A DNA stretch of 60,317 bases from CADEFF01 sp964569315. Its GTDB lineage: Bacteria; Pseudomonadota; Alphaproteobacteria; Dongiales; Dongiaceae. The notes below the pieces were generated by a model. The model saw only the letters and a list, made by a program, of their open reading frames with translations, had not been told where the DNA came from and made no database searches. The stretch covers positions 1-60,317 of the forward strand of contig CAZMUZ010000009.1 of NCBI GenBank assembly GCA_964569315.1. The letters are read 5' to 3'. Position 1 is the stretch's first letter. Every line of letters begins with the position of its first letter. Position numbers and translations under genes: made by a program. Positions 48,748-58,800 of this stretch are shown piece by piece.

Positions 48748-49200
48748 TCATGGCATGCCGATCCGGTCGGCGAAGCCGCGCAGCGTCGCCTTCAGCTCCG
48801 GGCTGGGAAAAGGCAGGCTGCGCAGCATTATGGAGGCCTCGGCCACCGTCTTGCCGCCCTGCTCGACCTGGCACCGGGTCACGGTGTAGCCGGAGCCCTC
48901 ATGCTCGATGGAAACCGCGACGACGAGAGACGCCGCCGGCCGCACGAAGCTCCGCAGCTTCGCGTCCTTGACGCCGGCGAGAAACGGCATGCGCTCGTAC
49001 TGGGCCAGCGCCAGCATCAGGTAGCCCGAGGTCTGCGCCATGGATTCGATCAGCAGCACGCCCGGCATGATGGGATGGCCGGGAAAATGGCCTTCGAAGA
49101 TCGTCGAGCTGTCCGGCACCTGGGCATGGCAGCGGAGCACACGCGCTTCGAGATCGAGTGTCTCGACGCGGTCCACCATCTGGAAATAGTCGAACTGCAT
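48748..49200 (-). CDS. 3-hydroxyacyl-ACP dehydratase, FabZXL-like
   Basis: A 150-residue hot-dog-fold dehydratase. The active-site block FEGHFPGHPIMPGVLLIESMAQTSGYLM (read in parts) holds the catalytic His and Glu. The N-terminal MQFDYFQMVDRVETLDLEA and the C-terminal KATLRGFADRIG differ from housekeeping FabZ. Second gene of the cluster, following acpXL by 41 bases. It removes water from the growing 3-hydroxyacyl chain on AcpXL. Confidence 0.92.
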   Translation of the reverse strand: MQFDYFQMVDRVETLDLEARVLRCHAQVPDSSTIFEGHFPGHPIMPGVLLIESMAQTSGYLMLALAQYERMPFLAGVKDAKLRSFVRPAASLVVAVSIEHEGSGYTVTRCQVEQGGKTVAEASIMLRSLPFPSPELKATLRGFADRIGMP

Positions 49201-49241
49201 CCGGAGTCAGGCGTCCGATGGCGCCGCGCGCGACGTCGGTC

Positions 49242-49523
49242 TCACGCGGCCTTCGCCGCAACCAGCTCGTCGATGCGCAAGCAGAGGTTGTTCAGGACGA
49301 AATAGTCCTCGGCCGCCGTCTTGCCTTCGTTCACTTCCTGCATCCAGCGCTCGATCGGCATCTTGATGCCGAATTTCTTGTCGATCGCGAAGGCCACGTC
49401 GAGGAAATCGAGGCTGTCGATGCCGAGATCGTCGATGGTGTGCGAGGCTGGCGAAATCTTGGCCGGCTCGATGCTGCACACCTCGGCGATGATGTCGGCA
49501 ACGGCGTTGAATGTCGCTGTCAT
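49242..49523 (-). CDS. acpXL: Acyl carrier protein AcpXL for very-long-chain fatty acids
   Basis: A 93-residue special acyl carrier protein. DDLGIDSLDFLDVAFAIDKKFGIKMP carries the phosphopantetheine Ser37 in DSLDF (read in parts). The C-terminal EVNEGKTAAEDYFVLNNLCLRIDELVAAKA is the extended form found in rhizobial AcpXL, which holds 27-hydroxyoctacosanoate for transfer to lipid A. The N-terminus MTATFNAVADIIAE matches that subfamily closely. First gene of the minus-strand cluster acpXL-fabZ-fabF2-fabF1-adh. Confidence 0.94.
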   Translation of the reverse strand: MTATFNAVADIIAEVCSIEPAKISPASHTIDDLGIDSLDFLDVAFAIDKKFGIKMPIERWMQEVNEGKTAAEDYFVLNNLCLRIDELVAAKAA

Positions 49524-49615
49524 GGCTCGGATCGGGGCGCCTTGCGGTTCCTGTTCTCGGCCGAAATCTAGGCAAACTGACCCGCAGGCGCAATCTTTCT
49601 CGGGCCGACACGCCG

Positions 49616-50605
49616 TCAGCGGATTCGCAAGTCCGGCCAGAGCGTTGCGGCAAGGCCGAGCAGGGTCGGCTCGGGGGTGAGCAGCATGACGGTCGGAATG
49701 GCCGCCAGATAGTCGTTAAACCGGCCCTTCGCTTCGAATCGGTCGCGAAAGGACGAGCGCGCGATGAAATCCGCGAGCTGCGGCACGATGCCGCCGCCGA
49801 TATAGACGCCGCCCCGCGCGCCGGCGGCGAGGGCGACATTGCCGGCGAAGCTGCCGAGCAGACCTGCGAACATCTGCAGCGTCTCGACCGCCCGGCGGTC
49901 GATGCCCTGCAGCGCATGTGCACTGATCGTCTCGGGCGGCATGGGTTGCGCGACGCCGTGATCGATCTCGCTCAGGATCTCGTGCATCTCCGCGATGCCG
50001 GGGCCGGACAGGACCCGTTCCCAGGAGACATGGCCGTGCCGCCACTGCAGGCTGCGGGCGAGCGCAATCTCGCGTTCGGTCTCCGGCGCGAAGGTCGCAT
50101 GGCCGCCCTCGCTCGCCACCACCTGGAGCCCCGACCCCGTCGGCACGACGAGCGCCATGCCGAGCCCGGTGCCGGGACCGATCACGGCGATCGGCGCATC
50201 CTCCACCGGGCGCCCGTCGCCGATCGGCCGCAGGTCCTTGTCCGGCACCAGCGGCAGGGCGCGCGCGAGCGCCACGAAATCGTTCACCAGCGCGGCATCG
50301 GCAAAGCCGAAACGCTCGCCGAGCGCGGCCTTCCGAATGCGCCAGTCCCCGCGGTTCGTCAAAACCGCCTCGTCGCCGGCGATGGGCGCCGCCACGGCGA
50401 TCGCGACCCGATCGGGCCACATGCCGCGCAAGCCCGCGAGATAGTCGGCGAGCGCTGCGTAGAAGTTCGGATAGTCGTCGGCCCGTCGGTCGGTGACCCG
50501 CTCCAAGGTCACGCCGCTGCCGTTCGGACGCGCGACGGCGAAGCGAAGTCGGGTTCCCCCGACATCGACCACGAGCCCCCTCCCATTGCCTGTTCCCGTT
50601 GCCAT
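49616..50605 (-). CDS. glk: Glucokinase
   Basis: A 329-residue bacterial glucokinase (Glk/ROK-distant family), phosphorylating glucose with ATP. GLVVDVGGTRLRFAVA is phosphate motif 1, ALVNDFVALARALP holds the sugar-binding Asn-Asp, VIGPGTGLGMALVVP is phosphate motif 2, ASEGGHATFAPE and the late GGVYIGGGIVPQL complete it. Start ATG 50605. Divergent from pgi, with 150 bases of shared promoter region, so both first steps of glucose use are encoded together. Confidence 0.94.
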   Translation of the reverse strand: MATGTGNGRGLVVDVGGTRLRFAVARPNGSGVTLERVTDRRADDYPNFYAALADYLAGLRGMWPDRVAIAVAAPIAGDEAVLTNRGDWRIRKAALGERFGFADAALVNDFVALARALPLVPDKDLRPIGDGRPVEDAPIAVIGPGTGLGMALVVPTGSGLQVVASEGGHATFAPETEREIALARSLQWRHGHVSWERVLSGPGIAEMHEILSEIDHGVAQPMPPETISAHALQGIDRRAVETLQMFAGLLGSFAGNVALAAGARGGVYIGGGIVPQLADFIARSSFRDRFEAKGRFNDYLAAIPTVMLLTPEPTLLGLAATLWPDLRIR

Positions 50606-50755
50606 GAGCCAGTGTTGCACGATTCTTGGCGGCACGAGGCCCTGTCAAGCCGCGGGCCCGCGATGCCACGAGGATTTCGCGCTGGCCGCGCCAAGCTTCC
50701 CTTCTTACTCTGCCTCCCGCCCCTTTTTTGTCCCGAGAGCGGAGCAGAGACTCGG

Positions 50756-52345
50756 ATGCCGGCATCGACCGCAACGCCCGCCTGGCAGGCCTTGCAGAGC
50801 CACGCGAAGACCCTGGCGCGGATCCGGCTCGCCGATCTCTTCGCGCAGGATCCGGGACGCGCGGCCCGCTTTACCCTCGGCATCGACGGCCTCGCCGCCG
50901 ATTTCTCGAAATGCCGCATCACCAACAAGACGCTCGATCTGCTGCAGGCGCTCGGCCGCGAGGCGGATCTCGCCCGCTGGATCGAGCGGCTGTTCTCGGG
51001 CGAGGCGATCAACACGACCGAGGGGCGCGCGGCAATGCATATGGCGCTTCGCGCCGGCCCCGGCGCCAGCATCGCGGCGAACGGCGAGGACGTCATGCCG
51101 GCGGTGCGCGCCCAGCTCGCGCGCGTCGAGAGCCTGAGCACGGCGATCCGCAGCGGCACGCATCCGGGGTTCGACGGCCGGGCGATCCGCCATGTGGTGG
51201 TGATCGGCATCGGCGGCTCCTATCTCGGGCCCGCCCTTGCGGTCGAAGCGCTCGCCGGGGTGCAGCCGACCGGCCCGCAGATCCGTTTCCTCGCCAATGT
51301 CGACGGCGGAAAGCTCGAGCAGGTCCTGTTCGGCCTGCAGCCGGCGACGACCCTCTTCGTGGTCATCTCGAAGAGCTTTACCACCGCGGAGACCCGTATC
51401 AACGCCGAGGATGCGCGCGCCTGGTTCCTCGCCGGCGGCGGCCGACCGGAGGATATCGCGCAGCATTTCGTCGCGATCTCGAACAACGCGGCCGCCGCCG
51501 CCGCCTTTGGCATCGCGCCCGAGCACATGCTGAGCATCTGGGACTGGGTCGGCGGCCGCTACTCGCTCTGGTCCGCGGTCGGGCTGCCGGTCGCGATCGC
51601 CCACGGCTATCGGACCTTCGAGGCGCTGCTCGACGGTGCTGCCGACATGGATGCGCATTTCCGCGAGGCCCCGCTCGCGGCCAACCTCCCGGTGCTGCTC
51701 GCCCTCCTCGGCCTCTGGCATAATGTCGCGCTCGGCGCCGAAACGGTGGCGGTGGTGCCCTATGACAGCGGGCTCGAGAAGCTGCCGGCCTACCTGCAGC
51801 AGCTCGTCATGGAGAGCAACGGCAAGGGCGTCGACCGGAACGGGCGGCCGGTGACCATGCCGACCTCGCCGGTGATCTGGGGCGGCGTCGGCACCGAGGT
51901 CCAGCACGCCTTCATGCAGGCGCTGCATCAGGGTCCGCGCCTGCTGCCGGTCGAGTTCATCGGCGTGCTCGAAGACCGCCATGGTCGTCCGAAGCAGCAT
52001 CTGACGCTGCTCGCCAATCTCATCGGCCAGGCCGAAGCGCTGATGCTGGGTCATCCCGATGCGGACCCGGCCAAGGCCTCGCCCGGCAACCGGCCCAGCA
52101 TCGCGATCCTGCTCGACCGGCTCGATGCGCGAAGCCTCGGCCTGCTGCTGGCACTCTATGAGCACCGCACCTTCGTCGAAGGCGTGATCTGGAACATCAA
52201 CAGCTTCGACCAGTGGGGCGTCGAGCTCGGCAAGCGGCTCGCCCAGCGCATCTTCGGCGAGATCGCCGGCGAAACGCCGGGGACGCACGATGCCTCGACC
52301 GCGGCGCTGATCGCCCGCGTCCGCGCCGTCAACCCGACCGATTGA
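50756..52345 (+). CDS. pgi: Glucose-6-phosphate isomerase
   Basis: A 529-residue PGI. Signatures: VIGIGGSYLGPALAVEAL (sugar-phosphate site), FVVISKSFTTAETRINAEDARAWF, WDWVGGRYSLWSAVGLPVAIA, YLQQLVMESNGKGV with the catalytic Glu, and GGVGTEVQHAFMQALHQG with the ring-opening His (each read in parts). Full length for the bacterial family. Start ATG 50756; the frame is open far upstream opposite glk, but that is not coding. Interconverts glucose-6-phosphate and fructose-6-phosphate. Converges with corA. Confidence 0.96.
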   Translation: MPASTATPAWQALQSHAKTLARIRLADLFAQDPGRAARFTLGIDGLAADFSKCRITNKTLDLLQALGREADLARWIERLFSGEAINTTEGRAAMHMALRAGPGASIAANGEDVMPAVRAQLARVESLSTAIRSGTHPGFDGRAIRHVVVIGIGGSYLGPALAVEALAGVQPTGPQIRFLANVDGGKLEQVLFGLQPATTLFVVISKSFTTAETRINAEDARAWFLAGGGRPEDIAQHFVAISNNAAAAAAFGIAPEHMLSIWDWVGGRYSLWSAVGLPVAIAHGYRTFEALLDGAADMDAHFREAPLAANLPVLLALLGLWHNVALGAETVAVVPYDSGLEKLPAYLQQLVMESNGKGVDRNGRPVTMPTSPVIWGGVGTEVQHAFMQALHQGPRLLPVEFIGVLEDRHGRPKQHLTLLANLIGQAEALMLGHPDADPAKASPGNRPSIAILLDRLDARSLGLLLALYEHRTFVEGVIWNINSFDQWGVELGKRLAQRIFGEIAGETPGTHDASTAALIARVRAVNPTD

Positions 52346-52372
52346 GCCCCGGGGGGCCGCCCGCCGTCGGGC

Positions 52373-53344
52373 CTAAAGCCAGCCGGATTTGTGGAAGCGG
52401 TAATAGAGGTAGGAGCAGGCGGCGATGATGCCGCCCAGCACGATCGGGTAGCTGTATTTCCAGGTCAGCTCCGGCATGTATTCGAAGTTCATGCCGTAGA
52501 TGCCGGCGATCGCGGTCGGCACCGCGAGGATCGCGGCCCAGCCCGCAAGCTTCTTCGTCACCTCGTTCTGCCGCACCGAGGACAGCAGGAGATGCGCCTC
52601 GAGGGCGGAGGACAGCGTCTCGCGAAGCTGGTCGATGGTGTCGTTCGCCTTGATCGCGTGGTCCTGCACGTCCCGGAAATAGGGATAGGTATCGCGGTCG
52701 ATCAGCGGCACGTCGTAGCGCGTCAGCCGCATGCAGATATCGAGCAGCGGAAAGACCGCGTGGCGAAGGCCGATCAGGTCGCGCCTCAGCTCGTAGACCC
52801 GCTCGACATCCGCCGGCACGAAGTGATTGGTGAAGATCTCGTCCTCGATCTTCTCGATCTCGTCCTCCATCTCGTCGAGGGTCGGGAAGTAGTTGTCGAC
52901 CACGAAATCCATGATCGCGTAGAGGATGAAATCCTCGCCCTTGGCGAGGGCCTTCGGCGCCGCTTCGCAGCGCTGGCGCACGGCGGCGAAGGACTGCGAG
53001 GGTCCGTGCCGCACCGTGACGACATAGCCCTTGCCGAGGAAGATGTGGCTTTCGCCGAACACCACGCTGCCTTCCTCGCGCTTCGCGGTGCGCAGCACGA
53101 TGAACAGCGTCTCGCCATAGACCTCGAGCTTGGGCCGCTGATGCGCCATGTTGGCGTCTTCGATGGCGAGATCGTGCAGCCCGAAGCGCCGCTGCACGAT
53201 GCCGAGCGTGCGCTCGTCCGGCTCCAGCAGCCCGACCCATATCAACTGGCCGGGCGCGTCCTTGACCTCGTCGAGCTTTTCGAAATCGAGATCGCGGACG
53301 CGTTGCCCGTTGCGATAGAGCGCGCAATTCACGACCTGGTCCAT
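52373..53344 (-). CDS. corA: CorA-family Mg2+/Co2+ transporter
   Basis: A 323-residue CorA. A large N-terminal cytoplasmic domain with long helices (EIEKIEDEIFT, LRRDLIGLRHAVFPLLDI) is followed by two C-terminal membrane helices; the first ends with the selectivity motif GMN in AGIYGMNFEYMPEL. The short C-terminal tail is basic (YRFHKSGWL). It imports Mg2+ and, in many bacteria, Co2+ and Ni2+; a supply role for the cobalamin locus 30 kb away is possible but not implied by position. Confidence 0.94.
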   Translation of the reverse strand: MDQVVNCALYRNGQRVRDLDFEKLDEVKDAPGQLIWVGLLEPDERTLGIVQRRFGLHDLAIEDANMAHQRPKLEVYGETLFIVLRTAKREEGSVVFGESHIFLGKGYVVTVRHGPSQSFAAVRQRCEAAPKALAKGEDFILYAIMDFVVDNYFPTLDEMEDEIEKIEDEIFTNHFVPADVERVYELRRDLIGLRHAVFPLLDICMRLTRYDVPLIDRDTYPYFRDVQDHAIKANDTIDQLRETLSSALEAHLLLSSVRQNEVTKKLAGWAAILAVPTAIAGIYGMNFEYMPELTWKYSYPIVLGGIIAACSYLYYRFHKSGWL

Positions 53345-53448
53345 CGGCGCCTCTCCCCTTCGGCCTGCCGGCGGCCGGACGATAGCATGAGCCCGATGCG
53401 GCTTGCCATGACAGTTGACCTCGTCGAAGCGTCTGGCAAGCTCCCCCC

Positions 53449-55071
53449 ATGCAGGATCTCGATGCTGAAATGATTCGCCGTCACGACGCGCTTTGCCGCG
53501 CGATCGAGCGGGCGCCCATGCCGAACGACCTCGGCCTTCTGCTCGACCAGGCGGCGGAGCGCTGGCCGGACCGGACCGCGCTGCTCTTCGTGGATACCGA
53601 GGACAGCCTGAGCTTCGCCCGGTTCCGCGAGGAAACGTTGAGGGCCGCAGCCGCCCTGGCGGCGCTCGGTGTCGTCAAGGGAAGTCATGTGGCGGTCATG
53701 AGCCACAACTGCCCGCAGGTGCCGGTGCTGTGGTTCGCGCTCGCGCGGATCGGCGCGGTGCAGATTCCCGTCAACAGCCGCTACACGCCGCGCGAGCTCG
53801 CCTATGTGATGGAGACGGGCGACGCGGAGTTCCTGCTGATCCACAAGGACCTGCTGCCGACCTACGATGGAATGGAGGGCGGCAAGCTGCCCGGTGCCCG
53901 CCTGCGGGTCATCGCGGGCGGGGGCCGGCCGGATGCCTGGGAAGCGATGCTGTCCGCCGCCGACCCCGGCCGCGCGCCGCGACCGAAGCTCTATCCCGAG
54001 GATCCCACCACGATCCAGTTCACCTCCGGCACGACGGGCTTTCCGAAGGGCTGCGTCCTCACCCATCGCTACTGGGTGACCATGGCCCAGGCGAAGAAGG
54101 CGATGATCGAGTTCGACCTGAAACGCGCCCTCTACAACCAGAATTTCTTCTATCTGGACGGCCCGATCCTGCTGCTTCTCGCCATCCACAAGGGCGCCAC
54201 GCTGGTGATGGTGTGGAAGCCGAGCGCCACCCGGTTCCTCGAATGGGCGCGGCGCTATGCCATTCAGTATCTCTATTTCTTCGAGCCGCTCTACAAGCAG
54301 CCGGAGCGGCCGGAGGACGGCGACACCGCGCTCGCGCTTGTCCATATCTACGGCTTCAACAAGAACAACCATGCCGATCTCGAGCGCCGCTTCAAGATGA
54401 AGGCGCGCGAGGCCTTCGGCATGACCGAGAGCGGCGCCGCCTTCATGATGCCCTTCGAGGCCGATCACTGGGTGGGCTCGGGGTCGATCGGCCTGCCGAT
54501 CGCCTTTCGCGAAGCCATGGTGGCGGACGATGCGGGCGACCCGGTGCCCGTCGGAGAACAGGGCGAGCTCTGCCTGCGGGGGCCCGGCATGATGCTGGGC
54601 TACTACAACAACCCGGAAGCCACCGCCGCGAGCTTCCACAAGGGGTGGCTACGGACCGGCGACCTCGCACGTCGCGACGAGAACGGCTTCTACTACATCG
54701 TCGGGCGCAAGAAGGAAATGATACGCCGGAATTCCGAGAACATCGCCGTCCGCGAGGTCGAGGAAGTGATCCGCGGCATCGCGGCGATCGAGGAGGTGGC
54801 GGTGGTGCCGGTCCCCGACCCGGTGGTCGGCGAGGAAGTGAAGGCCTATGTGAAGCTGAAGCCGGGCGCCGATCCGGCCGAGACGAACCCGGAGGCCATC
54901 CTCGCCTTCTGCCGCGAGCGCCTCGCGCCCTTCAAGATGCCGCGCTTCATCGCCTTCCGCGAAAGCTTCCCCATGACCGACTCCTCGCGGGTCGAGAAGA
55001 AGAAGCTTCTGGCGGAAGATCCCGATCTGCGGCGCGGCAGCTATGACCGCGTGGAGGGACGCTGGCTTTAG
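53449..55071 (+). CDS. AMP-binding acyl/aryl-CoA ligase-like enzyme
   Basis: A 540-residue ANL-superfamily adenylating enzyme. A3 motif TIQFTSGTTGFPKGCVLTH (about residues 185-203), A5 region REAFGMTESGAAFM, A7 LRTGDLARRDENGFYYIVGRKKEMIRR (read in parts) and the catalytic Lys region SRVEKKKLL near the C-terminus. Overall it resembles CaiC-type ATP-dependent acyl-CoA ligases rather than NRPS adenylation domains; no carrier domain is attached. It lies 745 bases upstream of the NRPS gene start on the same strand, with a MaoC gene in between on the other strand, so it could activate a starter acid for the orphan N-terminal carrier domain (inference). Confidence 0.87.
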   Translation: MQDLDAEMIRRHDALCRAIERAPMPNDLGLLLDQAAERWPDRTALLFVDTEDSLSFARFREETLRAAAALAALGVVKGSHVAVMSHNCPQVPVLWFALARIGAVQIPVNSRYTPRELAYVMETGDAEFLLIHKDLLPTYDGMEGGKLPGARLRVIAGGGRPDAWEAMLSAADPGRAPRPKLYPEDPTTIQFTSGTTGFPKGCVLTHRYWVTMAQAKKAMIEFDLKRALYNQNFFYLDGPILLLLAIHKGATLVMVWKPSATRFLEWARRYAIQYLYFFEPLYKQPERPEDGDTALALVHIYGFNKNNHADLERRFKMKAREAFGMTESGAAFMMPFEADHWVGSGSIGLPIAFREAMVADDAGDPVPVGEQGELCLRGPGMMLGYYNNPEATAASFHKGWLRTGDLARRDENGFYYIVGRKKEMIRRNSENIAVREVEEVIRGIAAIEEVAVVPVPDPVVGEEVKAYVKLKPGADPAETNPEAILAFCRERLAPFKMPRFIAFRESFPMTDSSRVEKKKLLAEDPDLRRGSYDRVEGRWL

Positions 55072-55098
55072 GGTGCCCGGGGTTACGGGCGCCCGGCG

Positions 55099-55575
55099 CT
55101 ATTCCCTGAACCAGAGCACCAGCCAGTCTGCCACCACCGCCGGCTTCGCCTGATTCTCCACCTCGATCCGATGCTGCTGCTTCAGCAGCATGCCCTGGTC
55201 GCCGCGTGGCGTCGCGTCGACGAGCGTGACGTGGCTGCGAAGGCGCGACCCGGTCAGCACGACCGAGGTGAAACGCACCCGGTCCATGCCGTAATTCAGC
55301 GCGTAGGAGGTGCCGCGCGGCACCAGGCCGATCTGGTGGGAAAGATCGATCACCAGCGACAGCATGAGGAAGCCCTGCACAATGGTTTCCTTGTAGGGGC
55401 TCTCGCGACGGCTCCGTTCGACATCGACATGCATCCAGTCCGGGTCGTGGGTCGAGTTCGCGAACTCGTCCACCATGTCTTGCGTCACGGTGACCCAGGG
55501 CGAGGTCCCGATCGGCTTGCCGATCCATTGGGGAGCCTCGTCGATATGGAACAGCGCCGGCGCTACATTCTTCAT
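55099..55575 (-). CDS. MaoC-type (R)-hydratase
   Basis: A 158-residue hot-dog-fold enoyl-CoA hydratase/dehydratase of the MaoC group. VTQDMVDEFANSTHDPDWMHVD carries the Asp-His hydratase motif (read in parts), followed by TIVQGFLMLSLVIDL and YGMDRVRFTSVVLTGSRLRSHV. Such enzymes hydrate trans-2-enoyl-CoAs. It converges with the ligase gene and is divergent from the NRPS gene; 240 bases separate it from the latter and hold no recognised motif. Confidence 0.9.
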   Translation of the reverse strand: MKNVAPALFHIDEAPQWIGKPIGTSPWVTVTQDMVDEFANSTHDPDWMHVDVERSRRESPYKETIVQGFLMLSLVIDLSHQIGLVPRGTSYALNYGMDRVRFTSVVLTGSRLRSHVTLVDATPRGDQGMLLKQQHRIEVENQAKPAVVADWLVLWFRE

Positions 55576-55815
55576 GTCCGATGTCCTCGTTGGTGATCTT
55601 CCCGGGCGGCGCGCTCGTTCGGTCCTGGCCTTTGCGCGTCCCGGGCGGCGATCCTAGCCGCAGTCATGACGGTTTTCACCGCTGCCGTGAGGACCGCCCG
55701 CCCACCTTTCGGCAGGCTCTCGGAGGGGCGCGCCCTGCCTCGGGAGCCGCCGGCAAGACCGGGGATTCCAGGGTTGCTCCAGGCGCGAAATCGTCCCATT
55801 TTGCGCCCGTATCCG

Positions 55816-58800
55816 ATGGCAGACCTGTCGCAAAAGCCGCCAAGCCCGGCAGAACCCTTGCCGCCGGCAGCCCTTGCCGAGCGGCTGCAGTCGCTCTGGC
55901 AGGAAGTGCTGGGGCTCGACGAGGTGCCTCCGGAACGGAGCTTCCTCGAGCTCGGGGGCGATTCCCTGGCGGCGGCGCGCATCGTCGCGCAGGCCGGTGC
56001 CGAATTCGGTCTCGAATTTCCCCTGACCGCGCTCGTCGAGGCCGAAACCTTCGCCGACTTCGCCGGCGCCGTGACGGCGGCGACGCCGGCCGCCGTCACG
56101 GCGCTTCCGCCGGCCGGCGCGATCGAGGCGCCGCTTTCCCTGCAACAGCGGCGCCTTTGGCTCGCCGAGACACTCGCGCCGGCGAGCGCCGCCTACCATG
56201 TTTCCATGCGTTTCGCGTTCGAAGGCGAGCTCGATCCCGCGCGGCTCGCCAAGGCGCTGCGCAGCCTCGCCGACCGTCATCCCATGTTGCGGGCAGCACT
56301 GCGCGAGACCGAGGAGGAGCCGCGGCTTGGCATCGCGGCCGCGATAGACCCCATTCTCGAACGGATCGATCTAGGCGGTCTCGACCCAGCCGGGCAGGCC
56401 GCAGAGCTCGCCCGCCGGTCGCGCGCGCTGGTGGAAGCGCCGTTCGATCTCGCTGAGGCACCGCTCTGGCGGGGAGCCCTCTTCCAGCTCGGCCAAAGCC
56501 GCGCCGAGCTGCTGCTCGTGCTGCATCACATGATCTCGGACGGCTGGTCGCGGCGCGTGCTGCTCGCGGACCTCGCCGCGCTCTATCGGGACGGCACCGC
56601 CGCGCCCCTGCCCGCGCTGGAGACGGACTATCCCGCCTATGCCACCGCGGAACGTGCTGCGGCCGACGACCGGCCCCTGCCGCCCGATCTCGTCGAACGC
56701 TTCCGCGACCTGCCGCTGCTCGACCTGCCGACCGACCGGCCGCGCGTTGCCGGCGGATCGCTCTCGGGGGCCGCCGTCGAACGCAGGCTCGATGCCGCGC
56801 GCCTCGCCGTGGCGAACCGCCATGCGCGCGATGCCGGGGTGACGCTTTTCACGCTGCTGGCCGCGGCGTTCGGCGCGTTGCTGCATCGCATGAGCGGAGC
56901 GACCGATCTCGTCATCGCAGCGCCCGTCGCGAGCCGCGACCGGCCGGAGCTGGAGCCGCTGATCGGGTTCTTCATCGGGCTGCTGCCGATCCGCCTCGAT
57001 CTCGACGGCGATCCGACCTTCGCGACCTTGCTCGAACGCGCGCGCGACGCATCGCGACACGCCCTTCGCCATCGCCACATCCCGTTCGACCGGCTGGTCG
57101 AGGCGGTCAATCCGCCGCGAAGCGGCGACCGCCATGCGATCGCCCAGGTCGCGCTCAACATGCTGAACCTGCCGATGGAGGCGGTCGACCTGCCGGGGCT
57201 GCAAATCCGGCCGCTGATGCCGCCGCCGACCGGCTCGGCCTTCGATTTCACCCTGCATGTCCATCAGCACGGGGGAGAGCTTCTGCTCGAGCTCGTCTAT
57301 CGCGACGCGCTGTTCGATCGCTGGCGGATGGCCGACCTCCTGGCGCAGTTCGAAGTTCTTCTGGCCGCAGCGATGGAGCATCCCGGCTTGCGGCTGAGCA
57401 AGCTGCCGCTGCTGAGCGAGAAGGCCCTGCGCGCAACGCTGGCCATCGGCTGCGGGCCGGACCCCGCCTTCGCGGCCGAACCGCTGCCGACCCTTCTGGC
57501 TCGCGCCGCGGCCCGCCATGCGGATCGGACGGCGATCCTGGCGGCGGGCGAAGCGATCTCCTATGCGGCGCTGGAAAGCGCGGCGGCGACCCTGGCCCAC
57601 CGGCTCCGCCAGGCCGGCGCCCGGCGCGACGAGCCGGTCGCGATCCTTCTGCCGCGATCGCCCGCGCTCGTCATCGCGATGCTGGCCTGCTGGAAAGCCG
57701 GCGCGGCGTTTCTCTGCCTCCCGCCGGACAACCCGAAGGCCCGTACCGCGCGCATGGCGGCGCTCGCGGGCGCCCGGATCGCGGTCACCGATATTGCCCG
57801 CGCATCCTTGCTGCCCCCCGACATCGGCCAGTGCGTCCTGATCGCCGAGGCGGCGGAAACGGGGCCGGTGGCGGCGGAGGAAACCGCACCGGCGCCCGTC
57901 TCTCCGCCGGCGCCGGACATCGCCCTCGACGATCTCGCCTATGTCACCTTCACCTCCGGGTCGACCGGCGAACCGAAGGGCATCGAGACTCCCCATGCCG
58001 GCCCGGCCCTGGTGCTGCCGGCGCTGATCGAGCGTCACGCGCTGGGGCCGCAGGATCGCGTGCTGCAGCTCGCCGCCACGGCCTGGGATGCCAGCTATCG
58101 CGAGATCTTTGCGACGCTCCTCGCCGGCGCCACGCTGGTGCTGCTGTCGGACGAGGAGGCGCGTTCCCCGGCAGCGATCCTCGAGCGGATGGACTCCGAA
58201 CGCATCACCGCACTGCTGAGCGTCGTTCCCACGCTCCTCGCCGCGCTGCTCGAGGAAGCCGGCGAGCGCAGACCGCGGCTGCGCCTGCTGCTTTCCACCG
58301 GCGAAGCGCTCTCGAAATCGCTCGCGCTCGCCGCCGCAGACCGCTTCGGCGCCGCCATCGTCAACAATTACGGTCCCTCCGAGGCCACGCTGACGCAGCT
58401 TTTCCATCCCGTCTCTGCCGCGGACGACGAGCTGCTGCCGGTCGGCCGGCCGATCCCGGGCTACGAGGTGCTGCTGCTCGATACGCAGCTCGCGCCGGTG
58501 CCGCCCGGCAATCCCGGCGAAATCTGCATCGCCGGACCCGGCCTCGCGCGCGGCTATTGCGGCCGGCCGGATCTCACGGCGGAGCGGTTCCGCCGGCATC
58601 GCTTCGCCGACGGCATCGAGCGGCGGTTCTATCGGACGGGCGATCTCGGGCGCTGGCGGCGCGACGGGTCGCTGCTGTTCCTCGGCCGCGCCGACCGGCA
58701 GATCAAGCTGCGCGGCGTGCGCATCGAGCCGGGCGAGATCGAGGCTGCGATCCGGCGGCTTCCGGAGGTCGCGATGGCCGCCGTCCATTGCTGGAATCCG

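Noticed and set aside
55666..55815. N-terminal extension of the NRPS by 50 residues
   Set aside because: The added residues are Arg/Pro-rich and unlike a carrier-domain lead; ATG 55816 starts immediately before the T domain helix.
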